A stretch of 64,000 nt of DNA. Origin: Chenopodium formosanum (lineage: Eukaryota; Streptophyta; Magnoliopsida; Caryophyllales; Amaranthaceae). Shown in pieces: positions 1-11,347 of this stretch (position 1 is its first letter; every line of letters begins with the position of its first letter). The stretch is taken from the NCBI GenBank assembly GCA_024500155.1, contig CM044874.1:71285795-71349794 (forward strand), in the 5' to 3' direction. A model generated the notes under the pieces. That model worked only from the letters and a program-made list of their open reading frames with translations. It searched no databases and was not told the DNA's origin. Position numbers and translations under genes: made by a program.

Positions 1-1438
1 AACCTAGGGTTGTTGTTAAACCTTTTGGTAAGGTGGGGCCTAGATTGGTGAGGCAATGGATTTGGGATTCCGTTGCCTCGAAGTTGTTAAGGCCTAGATT
101 GGTGCGTCGGCCATGAGTATGTAGGGAGTCGGGCTGGGCGGGCAAGGAGTGCGTGGCAGGGGAAAAGTGGGTGGTGGATTTTTAAGTAGGGGTATTTTAA
201 GTATTTATCTTTTCCCCCCTTTTAAAATATTAATAATGGTTAATATTTCCTTAAATTACTTAACTAATGTTACCACTGAATATGTTTTACAAATTATAGA
301 TTACCAAAGATAATTTGATATTTTAGTGTTTACCATTGAGAAAAAATAAAACCTTATGAGTACTATTGAGAATCTCCCTAAATATTTCAACGCTTTATAA
401 GCTTGTGTTGTAAACTTACTTTGTTTACCAAATTGTTTAATAAGGAAATAAATGTTATCATTTTAATCATCCCATACAAGGGAATTGGAAGGTTGATTTA
501 TCAAAGATATTGATCGAATTTTTATGACTCCCACTATGCAGAGATAAATGATAAGGCTATGAACTATGTATGATCTAGTCTTTTCCCCAAATATAGCACT
601 ATGTAAGGAGTCACTAGCTTGGGGGTGTGCACACTTAGATTAGAAAAATGGTTTACGAAAACATTGATTTTCCATTTCTATTTGAAATCTATTTTTGGAA
701 AGTCGTTGAATTTGAAATGTTGACAAGTTTTGGAATAATTCTAGAAGTTTCTTAATGTGAAATTTCTATTTATTAAATGTTTTGAATAAATATTATGTAT
801 AAATGTTAATCTTACAAAAGCATGTTTAACTAAGGCCCTGTTTGATTCACCTTAATTTTGCTTAACTGAAATTATTTTTACTGAACTGAACTTATTTTTA
901 CTGAACTGAACTTAATTTTACTGAACTGAAATTATTTTTACTGGACTGAAATTATTTTTACTGATTTTCTATTATAATTCTTCTTTAAGAAAACTAAATT
1001 TTACTGAACTGAACTTATTTTTACCGAACTTAAATTATTTTTACTGAACTGAAATTAATTTTACTGAATTGAACTTATTTTTACTGAACTGAAATTAATT
1101 TTACTGAACTGAACTTATTTTTACTGAACTGAAATTATTTTTACTTAATATTTTTTTTTAAGGTGAAGAGAACAAGGCCTAACTACTAAATTGATTTTAC
1201 ATATCTAGCATTGGTATGTACTTAAGCATTTTTGCTAACCCTTACTTCTCTTTTATTTTGGCTTTGCCCTACTTATCATTCATTGATGAGTAGTTAGGTA
1301 TTTTCAAGTGTGGATGCTAGTTACTGCATTGGGGACCTTCGGGAAGTAATCACCTAGATTAGGCTTTTCACTTTTGTAGTATTTTGTTGAAATACTCCAC
1401 TAGTTATTATTTTGGATATTTTTATTCATATTATTAAT

Positions 1439-1472
<34 letters not shown>

Positions 1473-1634
1473 AGGAGGTTAAGTATGTATGTATTTCTTC
1501 CGCTGCAAGTTTCTGTTTTGAAAGGTCTTACGTAATCACGTGGCGGTAATATCCCTAACTTAATTTCTAAATCCTGTTTTATAATAATTATTATTGGAGA
1601 GTAATTTGGGGTGCTACTCGATTGGGGTGTTACA
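1..1634 (-). mobile_element. possible LTR-retrotransposon remnant (minus strand)
   Basis: Read on the minus strand, the right edge at 1634 begins TGTAACACCCC. That is a common start of plant Ty3/gypsy LTRs of the Tekay/Del type. The rest of the stretch is AT-rich without a coding frame, and it hosts the MITE at 834-1179. No left terminus, primer-binding site or target duplication is visible because the element would run off the window. Only the terminus motif supports this, so it is tentative. Confidence 0.25.
834..1179. mobile_element. Harbinger/Tourist-like MITE
   Basis: The element has imperfect terminal inverted repeats of about 22 bp (left GGCCCTGTTTGATTCACC, right end read inverted GGCCTTGTTCTCTTCACC). 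It is flanked by TAA on both sides (831-833 and 1180-1182). The interior is a degenerate tandem array of about 18-20 bp units built on TTTTACTGAACTGAA. The 3-bp TWA-type duplication and short TIRs point to PIF/Harbinger. There is no coding capacity. Confidence 0.6.
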
Positions 1635-2260
1635 TGGTTAGACTTAGAGGTGATCAACAACGGCCGACTCGATTGCTCATTTGCTTGATCGAGCTAGCCC
1701 TAAAAATTACATGTTTGGACAATGTAAAAAAATATTTTTAATTTATAACTCAAGCTTGACTAAAAAAAAGTCTTCTTTGACCCGATAAGCCCAATTGTTA
1801 CAGACTGATAATCTAACTTGAATGTCTGATTTAATAAGGTTAATACATAAAGATAAAGCTAGAGACTTTGATTGATAATGGTAGAAATTGGGTGCAAAAG
1901 TGATAGGATAATAGCTTAAGGCTATTACTCTTTTGATAACTTTAGATCATCACTATCCTAGTAACTTGAGGTTACTGCTGTCAACATTTCTCCTCACAAT
2001 TCACATAATCCTCCTGCATATACTATCCCCTATATATTAAGACTAAGGAGTAAGGACTACTAACCTAAAATTACTAGACTTCCCAAGTTGCCCTTCCTAA
2101 GGTTAATCTATTACACCAACATTATTTTGTGGGTTTGGGCGTATGACTGTACAAACTGGCCCGATTTTTCATTACCTCTAGTTAGACCCATCCACTTTGC
2201 CTCTAAGCACTAATTTAGCAAGTTAAAAACATGCTCCTATCATTGAATCAAGGTCATCTA

Positions 2261-3162
2261 TTATACTGAGGTGCACACTTATAATGCACCTAGAAATAGG
2301 TGTAACAATGGCACAATATGAACATTAGCTTTTTAGAAAGTGAACATATGCATAAAGAATATGAACATTAGCTTTCCGAAAGTGAACATAGGCATACAAA
2401 TGTGTGATTTTCAATTTCTTATGTGGTGACTTTGTGATTAACCCTTCAATTGATTAGGTTATACTACCTTCGTTAACATTTAGTTGCAACTTTGGGTTAT
2501 TATTTGAGAGACATAAAATATTCCAAAGTTGCAATAACTAAATGTTAATGGAGGTAGTATATGATTTTCTTAATTCTAATGAATTGAATTTTATCTGATT
2601 TTCTGCATGTTTTTTTTGTTTATCTATGAACATAATAATGCAAAATATGAACATATGCATAGGTTCTCTTAAATGTAAACATTAGCTTTTCAGAAAGTGT
2701 ATATAGGCATAAAAAATGTGAACTTATGCATTTCAGAAAGTGAACATAACATTTCAAAATATGAACGTAAGCATTGGTTTTCTTAAAGTGAATATAAGCA
2801 TTTAAAAGGTGAACATATACGTAAAAAAAATATGAACACAAACATTTAAGACAACATATGCATAAACAGATTTAATTAATATATTTCATGAACAACACTA
2901 CATATTTACATTATGAATATTTGAAATTATATATGAACATATAAAATATTATTATGAATATAATGCATTTAATTATGAACATAAAAATTTGAAGAAATAA
3001 AAAATAATATGATTATGAAACATATGCATTATAAGTATTAAATGTTCATTTTTTTACGTGTTTATTTTTTATTATTAAATGTTCATTTTTTTCATGTTCA
3101 TATTTTTTTTACTAAATGTTTATATTATTTTTATTAAATGTTCATTTTGTAGAGCGTAGTGT

Positions 3163-3197
<35 letters not shown>

Positions 3198-3242
3198 GTT
3201 GTTGCACCTATTTAAGGTGCACAAGGGTGCACCTTAGACTAA
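2261..3242. mobile_element. long-TIR element, MULE-like, with nested MITE
   Basis: The ends are inverted copies of about 45 bp. The left starts TTATACTGAGGTGCAC, and the right end read on the minus strand starts TTAGTCTAAGGTGCAC. Both continue through GGTGCA and AAATAGGTG motifs. The interior is AT-rich and full of TGAACATATGCAT-like repeats, with inverted counterparts near 3040-3140. No clean 9-bp target duplication is visible, so the superfamily is inferred only from TIR length. A Stowaway-like hairpin (2462-2559) lies inside. No ORF looks real. Confidence 0.45.
2462..2559. mobile_element. 95-bp hairpin MITE (Stowaway-like), copy 1
   Basis: This is a short palindromic element beginning TACTACCTTCGTTAAC and ending with the inverse, GGAGGTAGTA. 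The loop contains the shared core GAGACATAAAATATTCC. It belongs to the same family as 7461-7555, 9051-9145 and 18864-18958. Confidence 0.65.
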
Positions 3243-3255
3243 TTGACCAAATAGC

Positions 3256-3520
3256 TACTTCCTCTGTTCTTTTTTACTTGACCCGCTTTGACTTTTACAC
3301 TATTCACCAACCCACCTTTGACCGTCTTTTGTAAATTATAGGTTAAGAAAAACATATTCATGTAGGATCTTGTTAGAATCGTCTAAATCAGTACTATCAC
3401 AATATATAACTTTTATAATTTTTACTTATAGAGTATTAAAATTATTGATGGTTAAACTTGTGTATCGACAAGCGTAATAAAAGAAACAGGTCAAGTAAAA
3501 AAAAAAAAACAGAGGAAGTA
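3256..3520. mobile_element. Stowaway-like MITE, 265 bp
   Basis: The ends TACTTCCTCTGTTC and the inverse ACAGAGGAAGTA enclose an AT-rich interior. Subterminal inverted motifs are TACTTGACCCG on the left and GGTCAAGTA on the right. A close relative of the same length lies at 61558-61819. TA flanks suit Tc1/mariner-type insertion. Confidence 0.65.
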
Positions 3521-3709
3521 GTACTCTAGTAGGCACATTGTAAACAGCCTTATATGGCTTAAACATATATCCCCGGCCCACCATTACATGAGTTTTCAAC
3601 ATAGAGTCTCGAATTTTCCGAAAATAGTCCATTTTGTATATGCCATCAAATTAGTCACCCAATAACAATCTTAGACTAAACAACGCGGCCAGGAAGGTTG
3701 TGGCACGAG

Positions 3710-4164
3710 TAGTGCTGTAAAATTTCAAACCGAAACCGTTTAACTGTCCGAAACCGATCGACCCAAATGAGAACCGAACAGATTAAAAATTGATTTTTTT
3801 GAAACCGAAAACCGACCCGAACTGTATTTTAGTAAACCCGAAACCGAATCGACCCAAATAATGTTAAACCGTATAAGAATCGAACCCGTTAACAAACCAA
3901 ACCGAATATAAACCGAAATGAAAGAAAACCGAACCGAAAAAGAACCGAACCGTATCTAACCCGAAACCGTTTAAACTGGCAAAAAAACCGCTTACACTGA
4001 ACCGTTAGCAAACTGCTACCCGCTTGCACCGAACCATTTAAAAACTGAACTAATTGTAAACCGAAGTGGTTATAAACCGAACCGTTTATGAACCAAACCG
4101 CTTCTAAATCGAACCGTTTACAAACTTTTTTATATAATTAAATGGATTTTTTTATTATTATTAT

Positions 4165-4207
<43 letters not shown>

Positions 4208-5013
4208 GGGGATATAATTAAATGGATTAAATATTAGAAATCTTAAAATATTTTTTTTAAAATAGCAAGGCAAATCATTCATTAAGGTCTTAAGCATAAT
4301 CAATGTTCACAAACAAGAGCAAAACAAGCAGGCTCAGGCCCTGCCTCAAACTATTAGCAACACTACTGCCTCTAGTCATGTATACATTTGAGGTGATGAA
4401 ACCAAATGAACAAAAAGCTTGTAATATTAAGTACCAAAGCTTGGCTGAACGCGTAATAAATAAAATTAATTCACAAAGACTATTAAGCATATGATTACAT
4501 TGATTTTGTGAGTAATAATGAAATAAAGATGGGAGTGTGCAGTGTGCTAGTGACATGAATATACTATTAGGCTATAATTTAGTAAACTTGAAATGGAACC
4601 GATATGAATAGCGTTAAAGTGGTCAAACAATCGAAGAACCGAATCAGTTATAAACTGAACCGAAAAAGAACCGAACCAGTTAAAACTGAATCGAAAAAGA
4701 ACCGAACTGTTTCTAACCCGAAACCGTTTCCAACCCGAAACTGTTTGAAACGGGATAAAAACCGTTTACACCGCACCGTTAACAAACCGCAACCCGTCTG
4801 CACCGAACCGTTTACTACCCGGACTGTTTACAACCCGAACCGAATTAAAACCGCTTAAGAATAAATCGAAACCGAATCGAACCGATAACTATTTAAACCG
4901 AACCAAAACCGACCCGTGAGACAATTGAACCGATTCTAAACCGACCCGATTAAATACCGAACCGATTTCAAATCGAACCAAAACCGAACTGTCAAACCGT
5001 TTTGACAGTGCTA
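3710..5013. mobile_element. non-autonomous hAT element, 1304 bp
   Basis: The element starts TAGTGCTGTAAAA and ends TTTTGACAGTGCTA, so the termini are imperfect inverted repeats. It is flanked by a perfect 8-bp target duplication GGCACGAG (3702-3709 and 5014-5021), the hallmark of hAT insertion. Both subterminal thirds are dense arrays of AACCGAA/AACCGTT motifs, many dozens of copies, as expected for hAT transposase-binding subterminal repeats. The middle (about 4130-4580) is AT-rich unique sequence with a long poly-T. The short frames in it (for example 4604-4858) are only translations of the repeat. No transposase is encoded. Confidence 0.85.
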
Positions 5014-5180
5014 GGCACGAGACAGAGTTGACGACTCAACTAAAGAAGTTCACATATCATAATCAGATCCAAGGTGTCATGACCATTATTTTTATAAGCT
5101 AGATTTAGTATATTAGTCCATTTTTCTTTTTTATAAGCTACCTTTCCATTTTAAAAAATCTCTTAGAATTTTACTATTAA

Positions 5181-5647
5181 TACTTCCTCCATTTTTTATT
5201 AGTTGCAATACACTTTTTCACGGTATTTAAGAAATATAGGGTTCACATAATATAATACTTCCTCCGTTTCTTTTTACTTGCAACACAGCCTTGTGGCACG
5301 TGTTTTGAGGTCGGGTTTATGTAATGTAAACGGATAAATTATTCATTATAATTTTTACAAATGATACTTAACCCTATTCTAATCTTCGTGTAAAAATTAT
5401 ATTGATAAAATTGCTCGTTTACCCTCACTAATCATCTCCTAAAACTGCGTGCCTAAAAGGTGTGTTGCAAGTAAAAGAAAACGGAGGAAGTACACTTAAA
5501 AATAAATAAGGTGAGTGGTTCTTAGAAGTGTAATTTACTGGACCATGTGATTTATATATAAGAAATAATACATCTTTCCCTAAAATTACTTTCCATTTAA
5601 TTTTCATTTTAAGGAAGTGTTGCAAGTATTAAAAAACGAAGGAAATA
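5181..5647. mobile_element. Stowaway-like MITE interrupted by another MITE
   Basis: The outer element has ends TACTTCCTCCATTTTTTATT and AATAAAAAACGAAGGAAATA-type inverse, with GTTGCAA motifs inside both ends. A second element (5256-5492) is inserted in it. Confidence 0.5.
5256..5492. mobile_element. Stowaway-like MITE nested in 5181-5647
   Basis: The termini are TACTTCCTCCGTTTC and the inverse GAAAACGGAGGAAGTA, with the shared subterminal motif TACTTGCAAC / GTTGCAAGTA. It is the younger insertion because it splits the outer element. Confidence 0.6.
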
Positions 5648-5766
5648 TACATTTTTACCTACTCTGCTACTCATGTTCCTACTCTTTCTTGCTTAATCAT
5701 TTCTCACAGTTCCAAGGGTCCCACTCTCTTTTACACCACTTTACTATTCAATAAAATACTATGTAA

Positions 5767-5825
5767 TACTCTCTCTATCCCTTAATTAAAGAGAAGTAAG
5801 AATTAATTAAGGGATAGAGGGAGTA
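5767..5825. mobile_element. very short palindromic MITE
   Basis: This 59-bp palindrome has arms TACTCTCTCTATCCCTTAAT and the inverse ending GGATAGAGGGAGTA, leaving a short loop. It is Stowaway-like by its ends. Confidence 0.5.
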
Positions 5826-6745
5826 ACCTTATCTATTTTGCTAACATTTTATTTTACGTAGTATATTTAATGTCTAATTGTTGAAAATAATTCAAAATGG
5901 AGGTAATATTATTATATTAATGAATGGTGTTTATACCCCAAATTCCATCAAGCTAATAGGAAGTGCTATTTATGTGACATGATTCGGTGTTAATTCTTGT
6001 TGTCATAAAGTAGATGACAATTCTTAGTGGAGGGGGCCAAATTAAACCCAGTGGGCATCCCCCATTTTTATCTTGCTAACCTAATTTTTTTCATCAAAAG
6101 TGCAACTGTTTTTTTTTTTTTTTTTTTGATGAACTTTCAGTTCATTCTTTCCTTGTAATTTCCTAACATCATCTTACGCAATGTAAAAAAAAGCAAACAA
6201 AATAATTAATTTTCGTTTCACTCTTTTAATTTTCTACAATTTTTGAGTTTTAATTAATACTAAACACATTTTTAAACAATTAATATTAACTAGAAAGATC
6301 CCTATAATGCTACCAGTTTGAATTAACAAATTATACTCTCTCCATCTTTTTATTAAGAGCCTATTCAGGATTTTTTTACAGGGAATTAAAAAATTTGTTA
6401 TAACCTCAAAATTAAGTCAAAATTAATAATTGAAAATACATATATACATCTGCGGTTTGAGAGAGATGGAAAGAAAAAGTTGTTTGGTTTAACTACCAAA
6501 TTATTGATAGAAAGAAGTTTGACGAATTGACAGAATCTACAAAATCAAGGAGTTTAATTACCAAAATTCAAAGCACGAAAAATGCAAAGTAGTATTAACT
6601 ATACAAGATTTAGGCATTTAGCAGTACTAAAATCATCATCAACTCGCCCGAAAAAAAAAAAAAAAAATGTCCAAGTGAACAAAGATGAGCAATCTTAAGC
6701 TCGAAAAAAAAAAAAAAAAAGTCGAAAAAGAGTTCTAAAAAGATT
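5826..6745. other. intergenic, nothing recognised
   Basis: AT-rich sequence with several poly-A/poly-T runs (about 6105-6130, 6650-6668 and 6700-6720). I see no gene, RNA or terminal repeats. Confidence 0.6.
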
Positions 6746-7048
6746 TCAAGGTGCCAAGGGTGAAGGTCGATCAAGAGGATGACCACTATCGAAATTTTGA
6801 TTGTAGCTCTTTGCATCGTAGCTATAGTTGATCGCGTTACCTCTTTGTCGTTTCAAGCAATATTGCTTCCATTTAGCGCGAATTTTCCAAAACAACTGCT
6901 TGACCAACAAAAACGAACCTCCTTCACAACATTCTTGTGGTGTTGCTCTTCTATGTATTTTCATGTAAGACGTTGCAGATGAAGCTCCACCACTACACGC
7001 GATTCGCCTCTTCATGCTTGCCATTGGATCCCATCCTAATATCTTCAT
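6746..7048 (-). CDS. small plant protein, about 90-100 aa, function unknown
   Basis: The frame encodes 100 residues; the likelier start is the second Met, at about residue 9 (MASMKRR). The central part is basic and contains LFWKIRAKWKQ, followed by a tail with YSYDAKSYNQNFDSG. I have seen this arrangement (an FW-x-R-x-R helix, then YD-x-x-SY-x-x-NFD-x-G) in short uncharacterised plant proteins, but I cannot name a function. There is no signal peptide and no membrane helix. Composition is far less AT-biased than the flanks, which favours a real gene. The nearest neighbours are transposon remnants and, 4 kb away, the PPR gene on the same strand. It could be a chance frame, so confidence is moderate. 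Confidence 0.45.
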   Translation of the reverse strand: MKILGWDPMASMKRRIACSGGASSATSYMKIHRRATPQECCEGGSFLLVKQLFWKIRAKWKQYCLKRQRGNAINYSYDAKSYNQNFDSGHPLDRPSPLAP

Positions 7049-7460
7049 AGCTTAATTGATTGATCACTTTGAACTTTGGTATGTAATGTACTATGTGAGT
7101 TTGAGATGCTTGTTTTTCACTAGGAAGTGTTTGTAGTACTACATATACTTTGTAAATAAACCAAGTTGCGGGGAACTTTAGTTTACATGATGTGTTATAA
7201 TATCATAAGAGCATCAGCATTATTCTTGTTGGACATCGCTTTCTCAAGTGTAGGATAAGGGGGCATATTTAACCGATACTCGCTTTGTCACTAAATATTA
7301 TGTCACATACGAGTATACTCCGTATATGTCAATTCAGATGTTCGAATTGGGGCTCATAAGGTCAGGTCAGGTTGAGTCGGGTCGGGTGTGGTTTTGACAC
7401 CTCTACATACGGGTATATATGTTCAATTATTCTACAATTATAAGCGACTTTTTAATTTAA

Positions 7461-7555
7461 TACTACTTCCGGTCCAATTTACTCGCAACAAAGGGGTATT
7501 ATTTGTGAGACATAAAATATTCCTTTGTTGCGAGTAAATTGGACCGAAGGTAGTA
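7461..7555. mobile_element. 95-bp hairpin MITE (Stowaway-like), copy 2
   Basis: A palindrome with ends TACTACTTCCGGTCC and the inverse GGACCGAAGGTAGTA. It has the same loop core (GTGAGACATAAAATATTCC) as the copies at 2462 and 18864, although the arm sequence has changed while pairing is kept. Confidence 0.65.
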
Positions 7556-9050
7556 AATCTGTTTAAAAAATAAATGCACTATTTTGACTTTTTCTAATGT
7601 CCATATAATAGTTTGACTTCCTTTTTATAATACTTTGTACGAGTATATTATAGAAGATTATTTGACTCTGTCTATTGTCTATCTTCAATCTATTAAAAAA
7701 AATAGTCTATGTTAATTGATAATTAAAATTATTAATGGTTAAATTTGTACATGAACATACCTTAAATAATTTGTATCATGACCTAAGTTGTGGTCTTGGT
7801 TATAAAACTCTAAAGCAAATTACATTGATATGACATTGATGTAATTGAAGAGGGAAGTTTGTTGGGGATATTTTCCTACTAAAGTTCTTCAAAATGAACC
7901 ACTAGTGATGAGGGGTATTATAAATTCATAATCAACCATTTGTCAAAAATAACAATCATATATCCCTATGATGTATCCCTTTTGTTTCAAGTTATATATG
8001 CAATAAACCAATTTTTTCACTATCAATAATTTGTTTTCATTTATTTAACCTTCAATTTCACCAATATATAAAAACAAATGTGTTATTATAAAATGTTTTT
8101 AGATTGATCTCAATCTACATTTTTAATTTATCGATCTTACAAAGTTAATGAAAAATACGGATGATTAAAGCTATGTATTATCAAATGTGTCAGTTAAATT
8201 GCATCATTTAACTTAAACGGAAAGGGTTATTTATTCTTACTAAACTGAATACAAAATAAAATTTGAGAATCATTTGTCAATCGAGCTATTATTTCCGAAT
8301 GGAGGGAGTATAATCAGTGCTTGTAGGAACAATACATGAGGTGCATTGGATGGACATGATGATTTCAAAGGAATGGAAAATGAGAGATGATTCCATGTGT
8401 TGTGTTAGTGCAGTAACATCAGTCAACACTAGTAGACTATGCAAAGAGGCCCCATTAGTACACTTGATTGGTTTTAAAACATAATTGTGTCTAATTTTGC
8501 TTCTATTCCACATAAAGGTTGATGTCAATGAAAAGATCATCAACGACAAACAAAGGTGAAAATTTTTTACTCTTAAACTCTTGGATTTCATACCGACCAT
8601 TTTAGATTATTTTTATTTTTATTTTTGAAATACGTACAAATTAATAAATTATGTTAAAAAGAAGACAAGAATTAGTGTCATTTTCACATTCAATTTGGTG
8701 AAATTATTCTGATTTCCTGCACCTGGATAAAAAGACATAAACTCCTGTTGACACGTGGAAATTAAGATCATAGTTTGTTCCAATGTTCTTCCAATTTCGT
8801 GCTTTATTTTTTATATATAATAAAATCACTAAATAACGATCTGCAAGATATCAAATTTAGGCTTAGAATCGGAATATGCTAATTTTACATTTTTTTGTTC
8901 AACACATGATAAAATTGATAGCTCATTTATTGTAAATTTTATGACAAGAATAATAAAATATGGAGAAAGAAGTAATAGGAGACCATCCTTCTTATAAAGA
9001 GAACACTAATGCATCGAAAACAATTAAGAAATGTTACATGAAAGAATATA
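7556..9050. other. intergenic, AT-rich
   Basis: No gene can be supported. A weak inverted pair (ATCCCTTTTGTTTC near 7975 and GAATGGAGGGAGTA near 8298-8311) may mark an old MITE. The 103-codon frame at 8289-8600 has no family features. Confidence 0.45.
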
Positions 9051-9145
9051 TACTATCTCCGTTAACTTTTAGTTGCAACTTTGAAATATTTTAAATCTCA
9101 CAAGTAATAGCCCAAAGTTGCAATTGAAAATTATCAGAGGTAGTA
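9051..9145. mobile_element. 95-bp hairpin MITE (Stowaway-like), copy 3
   Basis: A palindrome with ends TACTATCTCCGTTAAC and ATCAGAGGTAGTA. The loop core is inverted relative to copies 1, 2 and 4 (AAATATTTTAAATCTCAC). It is more diverged than the others. Confidence 0.55.
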
Positions 9146-9499
9146 GATACCAAATGTTATCGACATTAGTTGTCCAATATGCTGCTCGATTTGCTTCTTG
9201 TAGGTTTGTTGAACATTTCAGTTGTCGAAAAGTTGAAGGAAGCAAATATCTGTAAATCTAGTCAATTCGACAAAGCAGTATTCGACCCTCTTGACGAATT
9301 ACTAACTTCTTCTCTTCACATAGCTTTTTAAGTCGTACGAAATATATCAGAAAGTTCCATAAAGCAGACAAAGAAGTAGGAAACAATATGTACATAAGTC
9401 TTGCGCGTTGCTCAAATATACTTTTATCTAATGGTAGTGGATTTGTGGGCAATCCAAAAGAAAATGGGGACTTTAATTTGGTGGCAATGTAATTAGGAA

Positions 9500-11347
9500 C
9501 TTAATATTGAGTTTAAATTGTGGTGGAAGTCTGGAGGGTAATATCTTTGCAAGAATTCAAGCAAACAGTATGCTTGCACAGCACACTGTCAATTCTACTT
9601 CAGGTATAAACTCTGATGTAACCAGAAGTTTGGAAAGTCCACAATTGGTTAAACTGAACAAGATACGGATCAGGATTTTAATATTCAAATAAGTTGAATC
9701 CCATACCAATTACGAGCAGTATATAAGCAGTAAGATACTAAGATGTACTGATATCATGTGAGTTTAAAGGTCATTAGCTATAATTCATGGTTTACTTATT
9801 GACTCTGTGAGAGGTGTGTAACGAGAGCAATCTGAACACTAAAGTGTCATCTGAAGATTAAAAAGCAAAACCTCGGAATAGGATTTGTAGCAAAACAACG
9901 TTATGGCTTAGTATAACACCATACCTTTTTGGAATAACAGATTATGTCGTCCTTGAAGAAAAATTGGAGCTTAGGATATCCGATTCCAGCCAGAGTTCTT
10001 AGTTGCTTGAATCAGACCTTATGAGCCAAATTTCGAGATCCATTGGCATCCTGCTCTTAAATTTCACTTCTTTAGCCAAAATAATTGCTTTTGAAGCGGC
10101 AATTACTATTATATACAGTAACAAAGAAAATCACATCTTCGTTACTGTAGTCTGTGGCTTCTGGCCTCCCAATGACCTTGACTACAAGACCCAAAACTTT
10201 AAGCATTGCAATCGTTCAACATAACCCTCTGACAAAAGATTGAATCGGAAGCTTTGCACACCAAGCAACCCCGTCATTTCACATGGACCAACCTTAACCA
10301 ATCACAGATTTTGGAAATTCAAGTCTAAGCCTGCAGGGCTTGACTAATCCTTCACAAAATCACAAGTGTGTTGGTGATGTTCAGTTCTCGGAGACAGTGA
10401 CTGCTTCATGACAAAGGAGACTCACGATAATTAAAGAATCAAAAGTCTAGGATTCATCAATCACTCTCACTTAATTATGCAGTTAAGCCATCCTCCCAAT
10501 CCTGCACATAATACAATTGACTTGGTTTAAATGATATAATAGCATGATGTCAGTGCAACTCATCTAAAATACAGGAGATAAGGGAATTCTGGAATTTATC
10601 CCAGAATTTTACATGATTTAAAATCACCTACTGATGATGACTACCCTTAAATTGATGTTGGATAGCAAAATCTCCATCAAAGATAGTGCAAGACCATTAA
10701 TAAGACAAAATTAGAGGTTTAAATGATCTCATTTTTGGTACAAGTGTGTTCGTGCATGTCCTATAGATTTGCCTGTTGTTGATCGGATATTGCAAATGGA
10801 TATTTGAAAGAAACAGTTGCTTCTAACAATGCCTTTAAACAATAAATTAGCAATCTGAGAAGTGTCCACCGATGCAGGGGCGCTCTAAAGGAATGTAACT
10901 ACATACGCAAACTTATGACACGGATATCATTCACACCAATTTCAATATGTCAAGGTACCAAATTAAGTGTATGTTAATCTCTGTAGTAAAAAGTGGCAAT
11001 GCTCACCAAGAAGTTAGCTTAAAATTTGAAATTGGAATGAACATGACTACATGAGTCAATTTTCTATGTCATGATATTAAAAATCACAGTTTATATAGCA
11101 TATACTTCGCATGTCACACACACTGACCCATACATCCTTTCTTCGGTTTGCAACTCAGTCAAATAAAAGCAAATTTTAAGAAAATTATTAGACGCAAATC
11201 CTAGTTAACTCTATTTCTCTTACCTGAGAGGCTGAGATTGATAAACCAGGCTGCAATCATCAGAAGAAGATGCAGATCCCCATCTTTTTCTCAAGTAATG
11301 TGCCTGAGGTTCATAACAGTAAACATATATACCTTCACAATGCAACA
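9500..11347 (-). other. probable 3' untranslated region of the PPR gene, with an intron
   Basis: No long frame is present. On the minus strand a good donor (CTCAG|GTAAGAG, near 11224) follows the PPR stop, and a good acceptor (TATGTGCAG|GATTGG, near 10502) lies 0.7 kb further on. A spliced 3' UTR is therefore plausible. No poly-A signal can be fixed. Confidence 0.3.

Noticed and set aside
4604..4858. Lys/Thr/Asn-rich 84-codon frame
   Set aside because: Reads the AACCG subterminal repeats of a hAT element.
8289..8600. 103-codon minus-strand frame
   Set aside because: No family features, AT-rich flanks, overlaps a possible MITE end.
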